Program-made: the position numbers and the translations under genes
NCBI GenBank assembly: GCA_003290165.1
Contig: QNQO01010670.1
Coordinates: 1-64,000, forward strand
Source: Berberis thunbergii
Taxonomy: Eukaryota > Streptophyta > Magnoliopsida > Ranunculales > Berberidaceae
DNA length: 64,000 bases
Direction: 5' to 3'
The notes under the pieces: generated by a model
Told to the model about the DNA's origin: nothing
What the model saw: only the letters and a program-made list of their open reading frames with translations
The model's database searches: none
Part shown: positions 22,696 to 32,551 of the stretch, piece by piece
Position numbering within the stretch: the stretch's first letter is position 1
Layout: each line of letters opens with the position of its first letter

Positions 22696-23005
22696 CACTA
22701 CATCAAATTGACACTTTTGTAACAACTCTCAAAACAGTATCACTTTTGAGATGCTGCAATTCACCATACAATTTCAAGTCAAAACTAAATTTAGCCAAAA
22801 AAATGAAAAACAGTAAAAAAAAAAAAAATGACATAATAAATTGGATCACCATGAATAGTATCACTTTTATAACCATACTCTTCATGGTGATACAATTATT
22901 GTATCATTTTGTTTGTGAAAATGTGTAAAATTGTTAGGTGAATTGTTACACTTCAAAAGTGATACTATTTTGAGGGTTATTACAAAAATGTCAATTGGTG
23001 TAGTG
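22696..23005. mobile_element. CACTA-type MITE, copy 1
   Basis: 310 bp with ends CACTACATCAAATTGACA and (reverse complement) CACTACACCAATTGACA, followed by a longer inverted similarity (ttttgtaa-aa-tc-aaaa-agtatcacttttga). Direct flanks AAA (22693-22695, 23006-23008) fit the 3-bp duplication of CACTA elements. The interior has an inner palindrome around ccatgaatagtatcac...actcttcatggtgatac. No coding capacity. Confidence 0.88.
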
Positions 23006-23008
23006 AAA

Positions 23009-23414
23009 CCAGACCAAGCTCATCCATTAAGCTATGTTTTTTTATTTTTTCCTTGGCAAGTTGCAGGTAGATTTCAACATATATATTCCTTCAGGGCTTT
23101 TTCCAAATAATGGTGTCTTCAAATCTCTGTGAGACAGATACCTCTTTGAGTTCATCCACAATACCACTTAACACGCTGAATATGCAAATTCACATTCCAT
23201 TTGGTAATGATAACTAAGACTTTAGCTCTCCTTTAGGATTGAATTATAAATCAGATTGTTGAGGTAACCGACCAATTAGAATCCCCGCCGAAAGACCAAG
23301 ATTTTTCACATTTAGCAGAAAGGAACATAGAGTTCAAGACCAGCATGAACCACTAGGAAGGTTGGATTATTCTTGCAATCTGCATTGCCTAAGACAACCT
23401 CTAAGTTCTTAAAC
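23009..23414. other. Unassigned, possibly more LINE debris
   Basis: No motif could be read with confidence. The position next to LINE fragments and the compositional similarity suggest that it is part of the same minus-strand LINE remnant. Confidence 0.3.
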
Positions 23415-24106
23415 CAAGGATGCGCGGACACAGACACACGTCGTGTCGGACACGACATGACAATTTTCAAAAAATTAGGACGGTGACACGGTCAAACTTT
23501 ACTTTTTATTAATTTTTGTTTTTTTTAAACTCACATGAATATAAAATTATTTAAAATTTTTACTTTTGAAACTCAAAGATGAGAGCTTAACAATAGAGAT
23601 GAAATTTTTTTCAGAGATGCACAGAAAGTCAAAATTAACTGGAGATTGTATCTAATTTATAATTATTTCAAAATAGTATGTAATTGTGTATCTAAGAGCA
23701 AAATAATCATTATAAACAGAGAAAACAAATTACAGAGAAATTACAAAGCAAAATGCCCATTTTTGTGTGTGTGTTGTATCTAACTTAGAGCGAGCAAAGA
23801 AATGACCTTGATGACGCCTGATGTATCACCAAATAAAAATCACTAGTCAAGAACCCTTGGACCGAGAATGGCGTGAAGAGGTGCTCTAATTGAAACAACT
23901 GCCCTCCCCGACTGAAGGAATTGAAGAATTGGCTATTGCAATTGAGTGCAGCAGAACTAGTAGTTTTTCAAGAACTACTTCCAAAAACCAGGAAAAGAAC
24001 CCACCGGCCATGTCGGTCTCAGTCAACGTGTCCTGACCTTTGACCGTGTCCGACACGTATTCAACTCTCGAAACGAGGGTTTTCCAAAGAGTCCGTGCAT
24101 CATTGC
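23415..24106. mobile_element. hAT-like non-autonomous element
   Basis: The ends are inverted around GATGCGCGGACAC (left) and GATGCACGGACTC (right, reverse complement), with inner inverted words GTGTCGGACACG on both sides. CTTAAAC stands outside both ends (23408-23414 and 24107-24113), extendable to 8 bp with one mismatch, as expected for hAT elements. About 690 bp, no transposase. Confidence 0.68.
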
Positions 24107-24217
24107 CTTAAACACAATAGCTCATTTTGTCCATGGAGTGCACAAGCATCCTATGTGCATTGATTGTCAATCCTCATGCATGTATGGCATGTCACGGACA
24201 CAGAATCATTCACAAAA

Positions 24218-24408
24218 GGAAAATTCTAAATGTCGAGGGAAAGAGCGAGGAAACCAGCGAGGTAAATGAGGTGGCGGGGGGTGAACCGTTCACCCCCCTC
24301 GAGATGTTTTCTGTGTGCGCATCTCGAGGAGGGTGAACGGTTCACCCCCCGCCACCTCATTTACCTCGCTGGTTTCCTCGCCCTTTCCCTCGACACGTAG
24401 AATCGCTC
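24218..24408. mobile_element. Hairpin MITE, MULE-like family, copy 3
   Basis: A 191-bp near-perfect hairpin: left arm ATTCTAAATGTCGAGGGAAA...GAGGTGGCGGGGGGTGAACC, right arm its mirror ending CGACACGTAGAATCGCTCT, loop around 24307-24320. Perfect 9-bp direct duplication TTCACAAAA (24209-24217 and 24409-24417). A 9-bp duplication points to the Mutator superfamily. Confidence 0.88.
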
Positions 24409-24735
24409 TTCACAAAAAGAGTCCCTGACAGTCTCCCTCACTTGATATACTCGATGCCTGTGTCGAGACAATTAAGTTCCGCATGACCTTGACAACCTCT
24501 CACCCTCTTTGGAATAGTTGATCATTAGGTTTCGTTCGGAGCTGAGTTTGAAAACAATAGGTTTGGTCTTTGAGCAATCTAAGAGAGATATTATAATTTT
24601 TGAATTTTCTTTTGCTCCACCAAATCAGGTTATACATAGGATTACCAGTGATAAAGCTGCTCAATGCAAGCTTAACAATATTTTGTGAAATTTCCAAATT
24701 TCACATTCCCTCTTGATGAGTACCTCAACGTAGAT

Positions 24736-25520
24736 TGACCCCTACTAGAGGAAGGAGACAAGGTTATCCCATTTTCTTTCTTTTATTCATGTTATTGGCT
24801 GAAATCATCTCCAGAATCCTTAAAGAAAACAAATCTTATCATTGATGATCTTATTGTTTTTTTATAAAGCTTCCGTTGATCAAGCAAACAATGTCAAAGA
24901 TCTCAATGCTTACTATCATTCCAAGTCCTGCATATACTGTACCAATAACACTCATCATAGGCACCAAAAAGTTCTTAGAAAGATGTTATGAGTCAAAGCT
25001 TTTAACTCCAAATACAAGTATTTGGGTTTACCCTTCATGATTACCAAGACCAAAAAGAATGGTTTTCTTACATATTGACATGTTGAACACTAGACTGCCT
25101 TGTTAGAAGGCAAATCTATTTTCATATCTTGTTTCAGCTTCTATTGCAGTTTATATCATGCAAACATTTCATTTACCCAAATCCTTAGGCCATCAAATGG
25201 ATTGTATTACGAGAAACTTATAATGGAAAGGTAGTAAGATGCCATACCCTGCTATCTTATAAGTTGAAACAATGTCCAAAAGAGGGAAAGTTGTAAAGCT
25301 TTAACATCCCCATCATGCATCATATTTGGAGGTTAGAGACCAAATATAGTGACCTTTGGAGTAGGTTCTTGAAATCCATTGATTTTCAAAATGAACTGCT
25401 TACTAGAGCCAACTTAAAAATACAGGGATTTCTTATGTATAGAGAGGGATTGGTAAGGTATAAAGCAGGACTCTTAGAAGGGTATTGTCTGAACTTCACG
25501 CAAAGGTCACAATGAGACAA
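24736..25520 (+). pseudogene. LINE reverse transcriptase fragment, plus strand
   Basis: PTRGRRQGYPIFFLLF followed by LAEIISRILKEN matches the conserved plant LINE RT segment (..T.G.RQGDP.SP.LF.L..E.LSR.I). Further on, KYKYLGLPFMI (about 25010) and IWRLETKYSDLWSRFL (about 25320) correspond to later LINE regions. Many stops. Opposite in orientation to the LINE pieces at 21.5-22.7 kb, hence a separate insertion. Confidence 0.6.
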
Positions 25521-27200
25521 ATGTCATAGGGATTTATACTTCCTACATTAACTTTCCCAATAGGACAATCCGATCTCTAGATCTATAAAGGCACTAACCT
25601 TGAATGCTCAAGTGATAGGAGAAGTGTTTCTCCCACCCATACTCATGCCATCATCAGTACACCTAGAAATAATTTTGTGTTTACAATTAAACAACCACGA
25701 GTGACATTCTAACAAGAAGTTCTTGGAGAATATGGGGTATGCTTGTATCCATGATCTGGGTCGTGAATGCACCACATTTGGGTTGCAGTGACCCAGTTCG
25801 TGGTTCAGAACTTCAAATGATTATGTAGTGATCCTGGTAAACCTGGTCATAATATCTCAGTGCTCCTTTCAACTATAAACTTTTTGGTTAAATCTTTACG
25901 GAAAACATCTAACATCTTTATTTTTTTTTCCCAATTACCTGCAATATGTCTTATCACGCAATTAACATTCTGAATAACACAAACACTCAGTCGTAAAAGT
26001 AATAAAACACACTAGAATTCTCTAACTCGGTGTGATTTAACTTAAAACCATCTGTGAACTCCGTTCGACTCCCATAGCAATGCCCAGGAACAATATCAAG
26101 GTCATCTCACACAAATTTACCACCAAAGTAATACAACATTGAATCTCAGGCCATGACCGGTGATTATCACCTTATAATACAGAATCACTACACCTTAAAA
26201 CGCATCCACACCAAACTCTACTCATAATTGCCATTGCATAAAAATGAAGCTTAGTGCTGAAAGTGCTCGAAATAACATGTAATACACATAATTCAAACAT
26301 AGTCAACATTGATGCGGTAGAAATATAATGCAACCAAAGATGAGCCACTCATCATGTTTGGCAAGATAAAAAAAATAGATTAGATCAAGAGGGAAGGACA
26401 TAATCAAAATATATTCTCAACCAATAACGTAGTAACAGTCTTCAAGTTTGTGAATCATGCACTATCAGTGTGTATCCTTAAGAATTATGACATCAATTTG
26501 ACGAGATAACAGGAAAGAGAAACTAAACATTGAACACACGAAAACAGCACACTTGGTAAAAGTGTAATGCCATAAATTTAACAGAGATATAATAAAATAA
26601 ATGTTGAACCCGTCGTGATTAACAAGATAACCATAAAAGAGGTTAAAGAAGGCTGAACATAATCAACGTTCATACCTTGAACCCCATCAGCTAGTCAGCT
26701 AAGGAGAATGAACTTACATGAATTCCACTATTCATGATGATAAAGAAGGCTGAAGTGTCTCCGATAATTTTCCTGCAAAGCATTATATACCCAGGTACTT
26801 CAAACTGTGTTGCAAGTGTAAACAATGCAACTGTGCCGTATTGGGTCATGGCAATAACGCATTTTATTGTATTTCAGATTGCAACCAATAACTACATAAA
26901 ACTTATTGCATCAAAATCATGTCGTAAACAGTAGAATCGCATTATTAGATATTAAGCATTAATAACATAATTAAATTGCGGGATAACATGGATTAAAGAT
27001 CAAAGAAACATACTTTCTCCATTCATCAAAATCTCTGTTGTCTGTACTTACATCCTACTATAATTATATATGGAAATGCCTTTCTTTATTCATCTAAAAT
27101 AATTGCAAATTATGCCCTTTTCTCCGTTCCTTTTTACAGAATTCACATTGTAATATATATTATTGAGCCTTCAAAACTTCAAGACGCCTTCATGTATCCA
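25521..27200. other. No gene recognised; 3' flank of DUF1639 gene
   Basis: No coding motif or bounded repeat. The last few hundred bases (26.95-27.2 kb) lie downstream of the DUF1639 gene and should contain its 3' UTR and poly(A) site, which I cannot place. Confidence 0.35.
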
Positions 27201-28053
27201 TCAGAAGAGCCATTCATAATCGTCTATTTCCTCTGAAACAAGAACCAATTTTCGTGTTAGTGAATATGACCTTTAGCCAACAGAACTCAAAACTAGAAAC
27301 TATAAAGCTAAAGAAGAATTACCATCAGGAGGTACATCGTATTTTTTCGCCGTTATCTCAGCCAACTCCAAACCAGGAAATACATTCTGAAAAACAACAT
27401 CATAGAAATTTGTATTAAACCCCATTAAAAGAAAACCAAAATTACAATAAAGAATTACAAAAAACATAAATTTTTTTCATACTTACATCCAGTTCCATCT
27501 GTACTTTCCTTGGTCTCTTATTTGGCCTCTTAGGCACTGTGATTCCCATGCTAAGTAAATCTTGCTCAATTTCATCACGCGAAAGTGCAATGGGGAACTT
27601 TTTCTTCTGTGCATCCGGAGCTTCATTAACCCTTCTCCGTTTCCGCAAACTCTCCCGTCTCTCTTCCACCACCCCTTTCTCCTTCGTCTGATTCCCATCA
27701 ACAGCAGCAGCAGCAGTTTTTCTTGATCTCAGAATCCATGGTTTGGTCACAGCGGCTGGTTGTTCATCCACAGGCGATTTGTCTCTAGACAAAAGTTGAT
27801 CTTTATTCAACTCCATCAACATATTTTGTGCAGTGTCGACTGGAACCGTCGTAGATGGTCCTGATTCTGATTCTGGAGAGGATGAATTCGGAATCCCGTC
27901 TCTGGGTTTTCTGCAGCGATGGGGGTTAGTCTTTTGTTTGCCCCATCTGAATGGTTCTTGAATGAATTCTTCAAAACCCATGATCAACGATTCTTTTGTG
28001 GGATGATCAGACTCAACTAGTTTTCTTCTGAAGTGTCGATGGGTTTCCACCAT
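27201..28053 (-). CDS. DUF1639 family protein, 3 exons, 220 residues
   Basis: Exons on the minus strand: 28053-27487, 27386-27323 and 27232-27201, with clean junctions (CTGGAT/gtaagt, ttttcag/AATG, CCTGATG/gtaatt, tttcag/AGGAAA). The joined frame gives 220 residues. DUF1639 is a plant-specific family whose signature is a PW.LR.R box followed by a C-terminal ALSR.EIE.D...M....P.RP.KRP..VQ..LD block ending in an FPGL....EIT motif. Here PWILRSRK is at 105-112, FPIALSRDEIEQDLLSMG at 153-170, KRPNKRPRKVQMELD at 175-189, and the small exons add NVFPGLELAEIT and an acidic tail ending DDYEWLF. Basic clusters (RKRRRV, about 137-142, and KRPNKRPRK) suggest nuclear location; the biochemical role is unknown. 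The start is the ATG at 28053; the longer open frame has no upstream ATG. The gene stands between repeat blocks but shows no damage. Confidence 0.85.
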
Positions 28054-28214
28054 ATTGAGAGATTCAACCAAGAAGTAGTAGGAGATTGAAATAGAGAAGG
28101 AGAGTGAGTGTTGAAGTTGAAGTTGGATTTGAATTAGAAACTTGGAAAGCAATAGCGAAGAGGAGAGGATTAATTTTAGAAAGTGCAGAGTTCAAAACAG
28201 GGGAGGTTAGCATG

Positions 28215-28225
28215 TATTTATTATA
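28215..28225 (-). promoter_or_regulatory. Candidate TATA box of the DUF1639 gene
   Basis: TATAATAAATA on the minus strand, about 165 bp upstream of the ATG, followed by CT-rich leader-like sequence (taatcctctcctctt). Confidence 0.45.
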
Positions 28226-28342
28226 GAAAGTTTCGTATTTGGATGATAAGGAAGAATACATGGTTATCTATGCATGCGGATGGTGAAACATACATATGGA
28301 ATGGTATGGTGAATGATGGAAACAATGTTTTGGAGTAAAATT

Positions 28343-30622
28343 GTTACGCCCCGATTTTCGAGAAAAAACGAAATCCAAAAATTCACGTAGGATTATCCGT
28401 TTTTCCAAAACTTGGGACGTGAAATTCAATAACAACAGAAGAGCATTGCTACAGCGCACTGGGGGTTAGCCTGGTATTTAGCCTGGTGCTACCCCCCACC
28501 ATACATTTAGTCTCGCGATATGTGCTTCACCCATCTCGAGGCAAAATGAACGGTGAGGGGTTTGCACCAGGCTAAATACCAGGCAAACCCCCGGTGCAAC
28601 AAAGAATTTTCGACAACAGAAACATTTAGCAGCAATGACAAATATAATTTAGAAAATAGGAACAAACTAAAATTTATACAAAACTCTAACCAGGAATAAT
28701 TGACGTCGCTAACCCCACTAGCGGAACTCTCGTAACACTGCTCAAAAGCTTCTAAACCTGAAAAACTAATTGGCTACATTCCCAAAGGAATGTACCCAAG
28801 AAGCAAAAGCTCACTCGGGTCAGCAATAAAGCTGGTGTGAGAAATCTTCATCCCAAAAATCAATAAAATCGCACGTGATAAACATCAAGCGAAACACAAA
28901 CAACAAACCATCACACCAATAGGTAGTTCCTCAACGAGGCAAATGTGTGTTGCGAGAAAACACAGTCCAAAGAATTTAGTTCCTCAACGAGACAATCATA
29001 TCATCATCCAAACATGTAAATATGCATTTACCTGTACTTACCCTATAGGAGTTGATTATGGCAAGTTTAACCTGCAGAAATATTAGTGGACTTGCCATCC
29101 TGCATAAAAAGGATTAGAAACAACGCAACGTCATTTATTCTTTTTATTTGAATTAAGTTCATCTTTTTAACGGATTGATCACTTAGACGATACCACATTC
29201 GCACCACCTCCGTGCCGAACATACATACCCGTATGCCTCTCTCATATAAAGGAGGACTACTCCGTCATCCATGCATAAGTGAGGACATCACATACAGGCA
29301 TGCATCGCGGATACCCCTAACTATATGAGTACCAAAAGCCACCATTGGGCTATCAATGCGCATAAACTCACGTCACATTTTTGACGAATAAATATCAAAG
29401 CCTATTTTAGGCATACAATCCACCACATTTTAGCAAGACTAACCCGAAGGTTATTTTAGTTTCTCTAGTAAGAAATTGGTGCCCCAACTCCGCAAGACGA
29501 CCCGCAGGTTATTTAGTTTCTCTAGTAAGAGAGGGAAAATCATAAACAAAAGAGGTGTGGTAGTTCTAAGTGATACAAGTCCAAGTGGTTTATAATTTCA
29601 GAAATCAAGGTTTTCCATTATCATTTATTTGTGATAATTTAGACTTCTTCCACAATGACATTTTGTCATACATGAATTGATTCACAATCTATTCACCCAC
29701 ATTTTTTGGGAAAACATAGCATATTCATTAATCATGCTATGTAACAATATGACAATAAAGCCACTCCTTGATTCAAATATCCAAATTCTTCATAATGCAT
29801 AAACAAGTCAATATGCATACAAATCTCCAAATTTATCACAATGCATTAATATTCATCAACCATTCAAACACCAACCAAACAAAGTCACACCCAATCCATA
29901 AAGTGGTAAACATGGGTGACCCCAAACATGAACCCAGCAAGCTAGAAAAATCTCACACATCAAACAGGTCACAAATATTGGAGAGCAAGCGTTTGCAACA
30001 CAAAACACCACAAATAAGGCAACCTCATTCTCAACATGTCTAAAATCTCACAATTGGATTACCTGAAATGAAACTCGTCATTTCCATACAAGCAATATAC
30101 ATACAGTATACTGAATTGCTCATCCAAAGAGATAAAGGGCTAAGAGTTTCACTTACACCTTACACCCAAAATCTTTGAAATGGGATTTAAATCAAGCAAT
30201 ATAACAAGCCTAAGAATCCAATCTAAAAATCATCAAGGACACACAAATACATGTCATCACACCGCCACACCAAAATCCAAATCATAACCACACATTCTCG
30301 CAACAAAACTCACAAACCCCATCACCCAATCCTATCAAATACTTCTTGGGTACATTCCTTTGGGAATGTAGCCAATAAGCTTTTCAGGTTTAGAAGCTTT
30401 TGAGCAGCGTTACGGGAGTTCCGCTGGTGGGGCTAGCGACGTCAGTTATTCCTGGTTAGAGTTTTGTATAAATTTTAGTTTGTTTCTAATTTCTAAATTA
30501 TATTTTGTCATTGCTGCTAAATGTTTCTGTTGTTATTGAATTTTACGTCCCAAGTTTTGGGGAAATGGATAATCCTACGTGGATTTTTGGATTTCGTTAT
30601 TTCTCGAAAATCGGGGCGTGAC
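28343..30622. mobile_element. 2.28-kb element with about 285-bp terminal inverted repeats
   Basis: The left arm (28343-28802) and right arm (30342-30622) are inverted copies of about 285 bp once a nested MITE in the left arm is removed. The ends are GTTACGCCCCGATTTTCG and GTCACGCCCCGATTTTCG. Pairing continues through words such as aacttgggacgt, atttagcagcaatgac and cattcccaaaggaatgta. The 1.5-kb middle has no transposase; it holds short direct repeats (tagttcctcaacgag at 28924 and 28978; ttatttagtttctctagtaag near 29453 and 29510). Long TIRs suggest a Mutator-like or foldback element. The outer flanks are only partly alike (taaaattg / aaaaatgg), so the target duplication is not proven. Confidence 0.75.
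28440..28612. mobile_element. MITE nested in the left TIR of the 2.28-kb element
   Basis: About 173 bp present in the left arm and absent from the right arm, which gives an empty-site comparison. The ends are inverted around GGGGGTTAGCCTGGTATTTA and its right-hand mirror GGGGGTTTGCCTGGTATTT. ACAACAG occurs on both sides of the insertion and once at the empty site, so it is the target duplication (7 bp, 8 bp with one mismatch), which favours an hAT-type origin. Confidence 0.78.
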
Positions 30623-30702
30623 AAAAATGGTACATGTGGTGAATGATGAAAACAATTATCTCGTGAGGGAAGAAGAAGGAGAAGGGATTTGGTTTGGTTT
30701 GG
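30623..30702. other. Flank with a partial copy of the sequence left of the TIR element
   Basis: ggtgaatgatgaaaacaat here resembles ggtgaatgatggaaacaat at 28309-28328, on the other side of the 2.28-kb element and in the same orientation. An older duplication or an imprecise insertion event could explain it. Confidence 0.45.
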
Positions 30703-31765
30703 CTTTGTCCTTCCTCTCAAATTGTTTGCCGCCGCTGCTACTGCTGCTTCTTTCAGTGGGTTTTGCTCCCCCACCTTTTCCCTTGTTACTGCCGCCACTC
30801 TTGCTGCCTTCCTTGTGGCTTTTTGAATCAGCCTTGTATTCGAACAAGGATTCGGCAACTGCGATGGCCTCCGCAAGTGATTGAACGTTGCGTCTCTTTA
30901 ACTCTTGCTCAGCCCATCGTTGTAGTCCATCCATGAAGTAGACGAGCTGAGTCTTCTCCGGCATGTCTGAGACTTCAAGCATAAGAGAAGTGAACTGCTT
31001 GACGTACTCTTTGATCGACCCCGTATGCTTCAGTCCACGCATCCTCTTCATAGCAACTTCCTCCGCATTCTCCGGATAGAATTGCCGCTTGAAATCCGCC
31101 TTGAACTCGTCCCAAGTCTTAAGTGAGCAAAGACCCTTCTTGATATCCGACTCACGCCTCCTCCACCAAAGGATGGCATCATCACCCAAGTACATGGTGA
31201 CGGTGGTGATCTTGGACTCATCGTCGTCCAAGCGCATAGCGTTGAAATATTTTTCAACACTCCATAGGAAGTTGTCGAGCTCCCTAGCATCGCGTTTCCC
31301 ATGGTACCTTGGCGGCTCGGGCACCTTCATCATTGATCCCTCTCGTACAGTAGCACTACCTGCTACAACCGCCTTGCATAGGTTGACGTCCGATTGCAAG
31401 GACTCAACCTGCTCCCGGATGGCTTGGAGCTGCCCCATCAGCGTGTCCTTGAGCTGGCCCATCTCGTTGCGCATGGCATCCGCAACTTGGTTGACGAGAA
31501 GTTGAGTCTCGTCCTTGGCTTCCACAGTGCCAAGCTCAAGGTCATGGACGCGGCTATCGAGTTGCTCAATATCCATGGTGACGCTAGCCAACGTCCCATT
31601 GAAGGACTTAACCTTCTGTTCCATCTCCCCAACGTTGTCCTGGATATCGCCCACGGTCAGCTCCACCTTGGCCATACGATCCTCAAGCATGCTGGTCTGA
31701 CTAGTCTTTCTTTCAGTCTCCTTGACCACGGACCCTCCAACAGCACTCTCTTTGTTTCCCGACAT
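30703..31765 (-). pseudogene. Second gag copy, truncated
   Basis: Begins MSGNKESAVGGSVVKET and contains a predicted coiled-coil region (LEDRMAKVELTVGDIQ, ...MEQKVKSF), the gag core (KYFNAMRLDDDESKI, LWWRRRESDIK, FKRQFYPENAEEVAMKRMRG, YVKQFTSLMLEV) and a Gly/Ser/Lys-rich tail. It breaks off before the CCHC knuckle. In this stretch it is less damaged than the full element, which has a frameshift near 36450. Confidence 0.85.
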
Positions 31766-31864
31766 GATCAGATTGCTCCGCACCTAATCTTCGTACACAC
31801 AGCAGCTAGCACAACGCAACTTCAGCAAGACCGCACCTACAATCGTCGCTGCTCTGATACCACG
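30703..31864 (-). mobile_element. Truncated second chromovirus unit: primer site plus gag
   Basis: Directly after the 3' LTR (minus orientation) a second primer site (TGGTATCAGAGC, 31862-31851) and a second gag frame starting at ATG 31765 follow. The gag runs to about 30703, where similarity to the first copy stops within the lysine-rich region before the zinc knuckle. The two gag copies are almost identical. This gives an LTR-internal-LTR-internal(truncated) array. Confidence 0.88.
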
Positions 31865-32520
31865 TGTCACGTGCTGACTTTTTCCCTTGGCTAACACGCT
31901 GCCTACTAGCGTCACACTCCCGTCGGACTAACTAGTCAAGGCACTTCGATGCTTGGCTAATGCTAAGTGTTGCTACGGAAGCTTAAATGAGGAAAATGCT
32001 AAGGCACAAGTGTTTAGGCTTTTTGAAAGAATGTTTTGTATTGCTTGAGAGAGTTGTACAAGTGTTTCTTTATCTATCTATGATCCCTACAAATGAATGC
32101 CAAGGCCTATTTATAGGCCCTTAAAGTTCTAGAGGCTTCTAGCCTAGAACCTTCCACAATCCTCCTTCAAAGGAGTATTCTCTATGCATCTAGAAAGTTT
32201 CCACCTCCAAAGGAACTAGAAATTACAAGGAGGCTTCTAGAAAATACTACACAAATTTGTACAAGGGTGTTCTAGACTCATCCATGCTAGAACACTCTAG
32301 AGAAAGCTAAGCTAGAATGTCCAAGAACACTCTAGAACCTTCCGGAGGCATCTAGAGAAAGCTAAGCTAGAATGTCCAAGAGCACTCTAGAACCTTTCGG
32401 AGGCATCTCGAAAAGTTTGCTGCTCCATCGGGCCTTTACGGGCCTACTGCCAGCGTCCATATGATGCCTTGGATGCCTTGTTGCCTTGGTGAGGGATATT
32501 TTGAAAGATGGCTCGTGACA
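31865..32520 (-). repeat. 3' LTR of the chromovirus (shared with the truncated unit)
   Basis: 656 bp; TGTCACGAGCC at one end, CAGCACGTGACA at the other when read on the minus strand. It contains two adjacent copies of a block of about 67 bp (agaaagctaagctagaatgt) near 32285-32400. Confidence 0.92.
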
Positions 32521-32551
32521 TTCTCCCCCACCCAAGTCCTTGACGACCCCG

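Noticed and set aside
31394..31894. Plus-strand ORFs of 100-190 codons at 31-37 kb
   Set aside because: They are antisense shadows of chromovirus gag and pol and repeat the same way in both gag copies.
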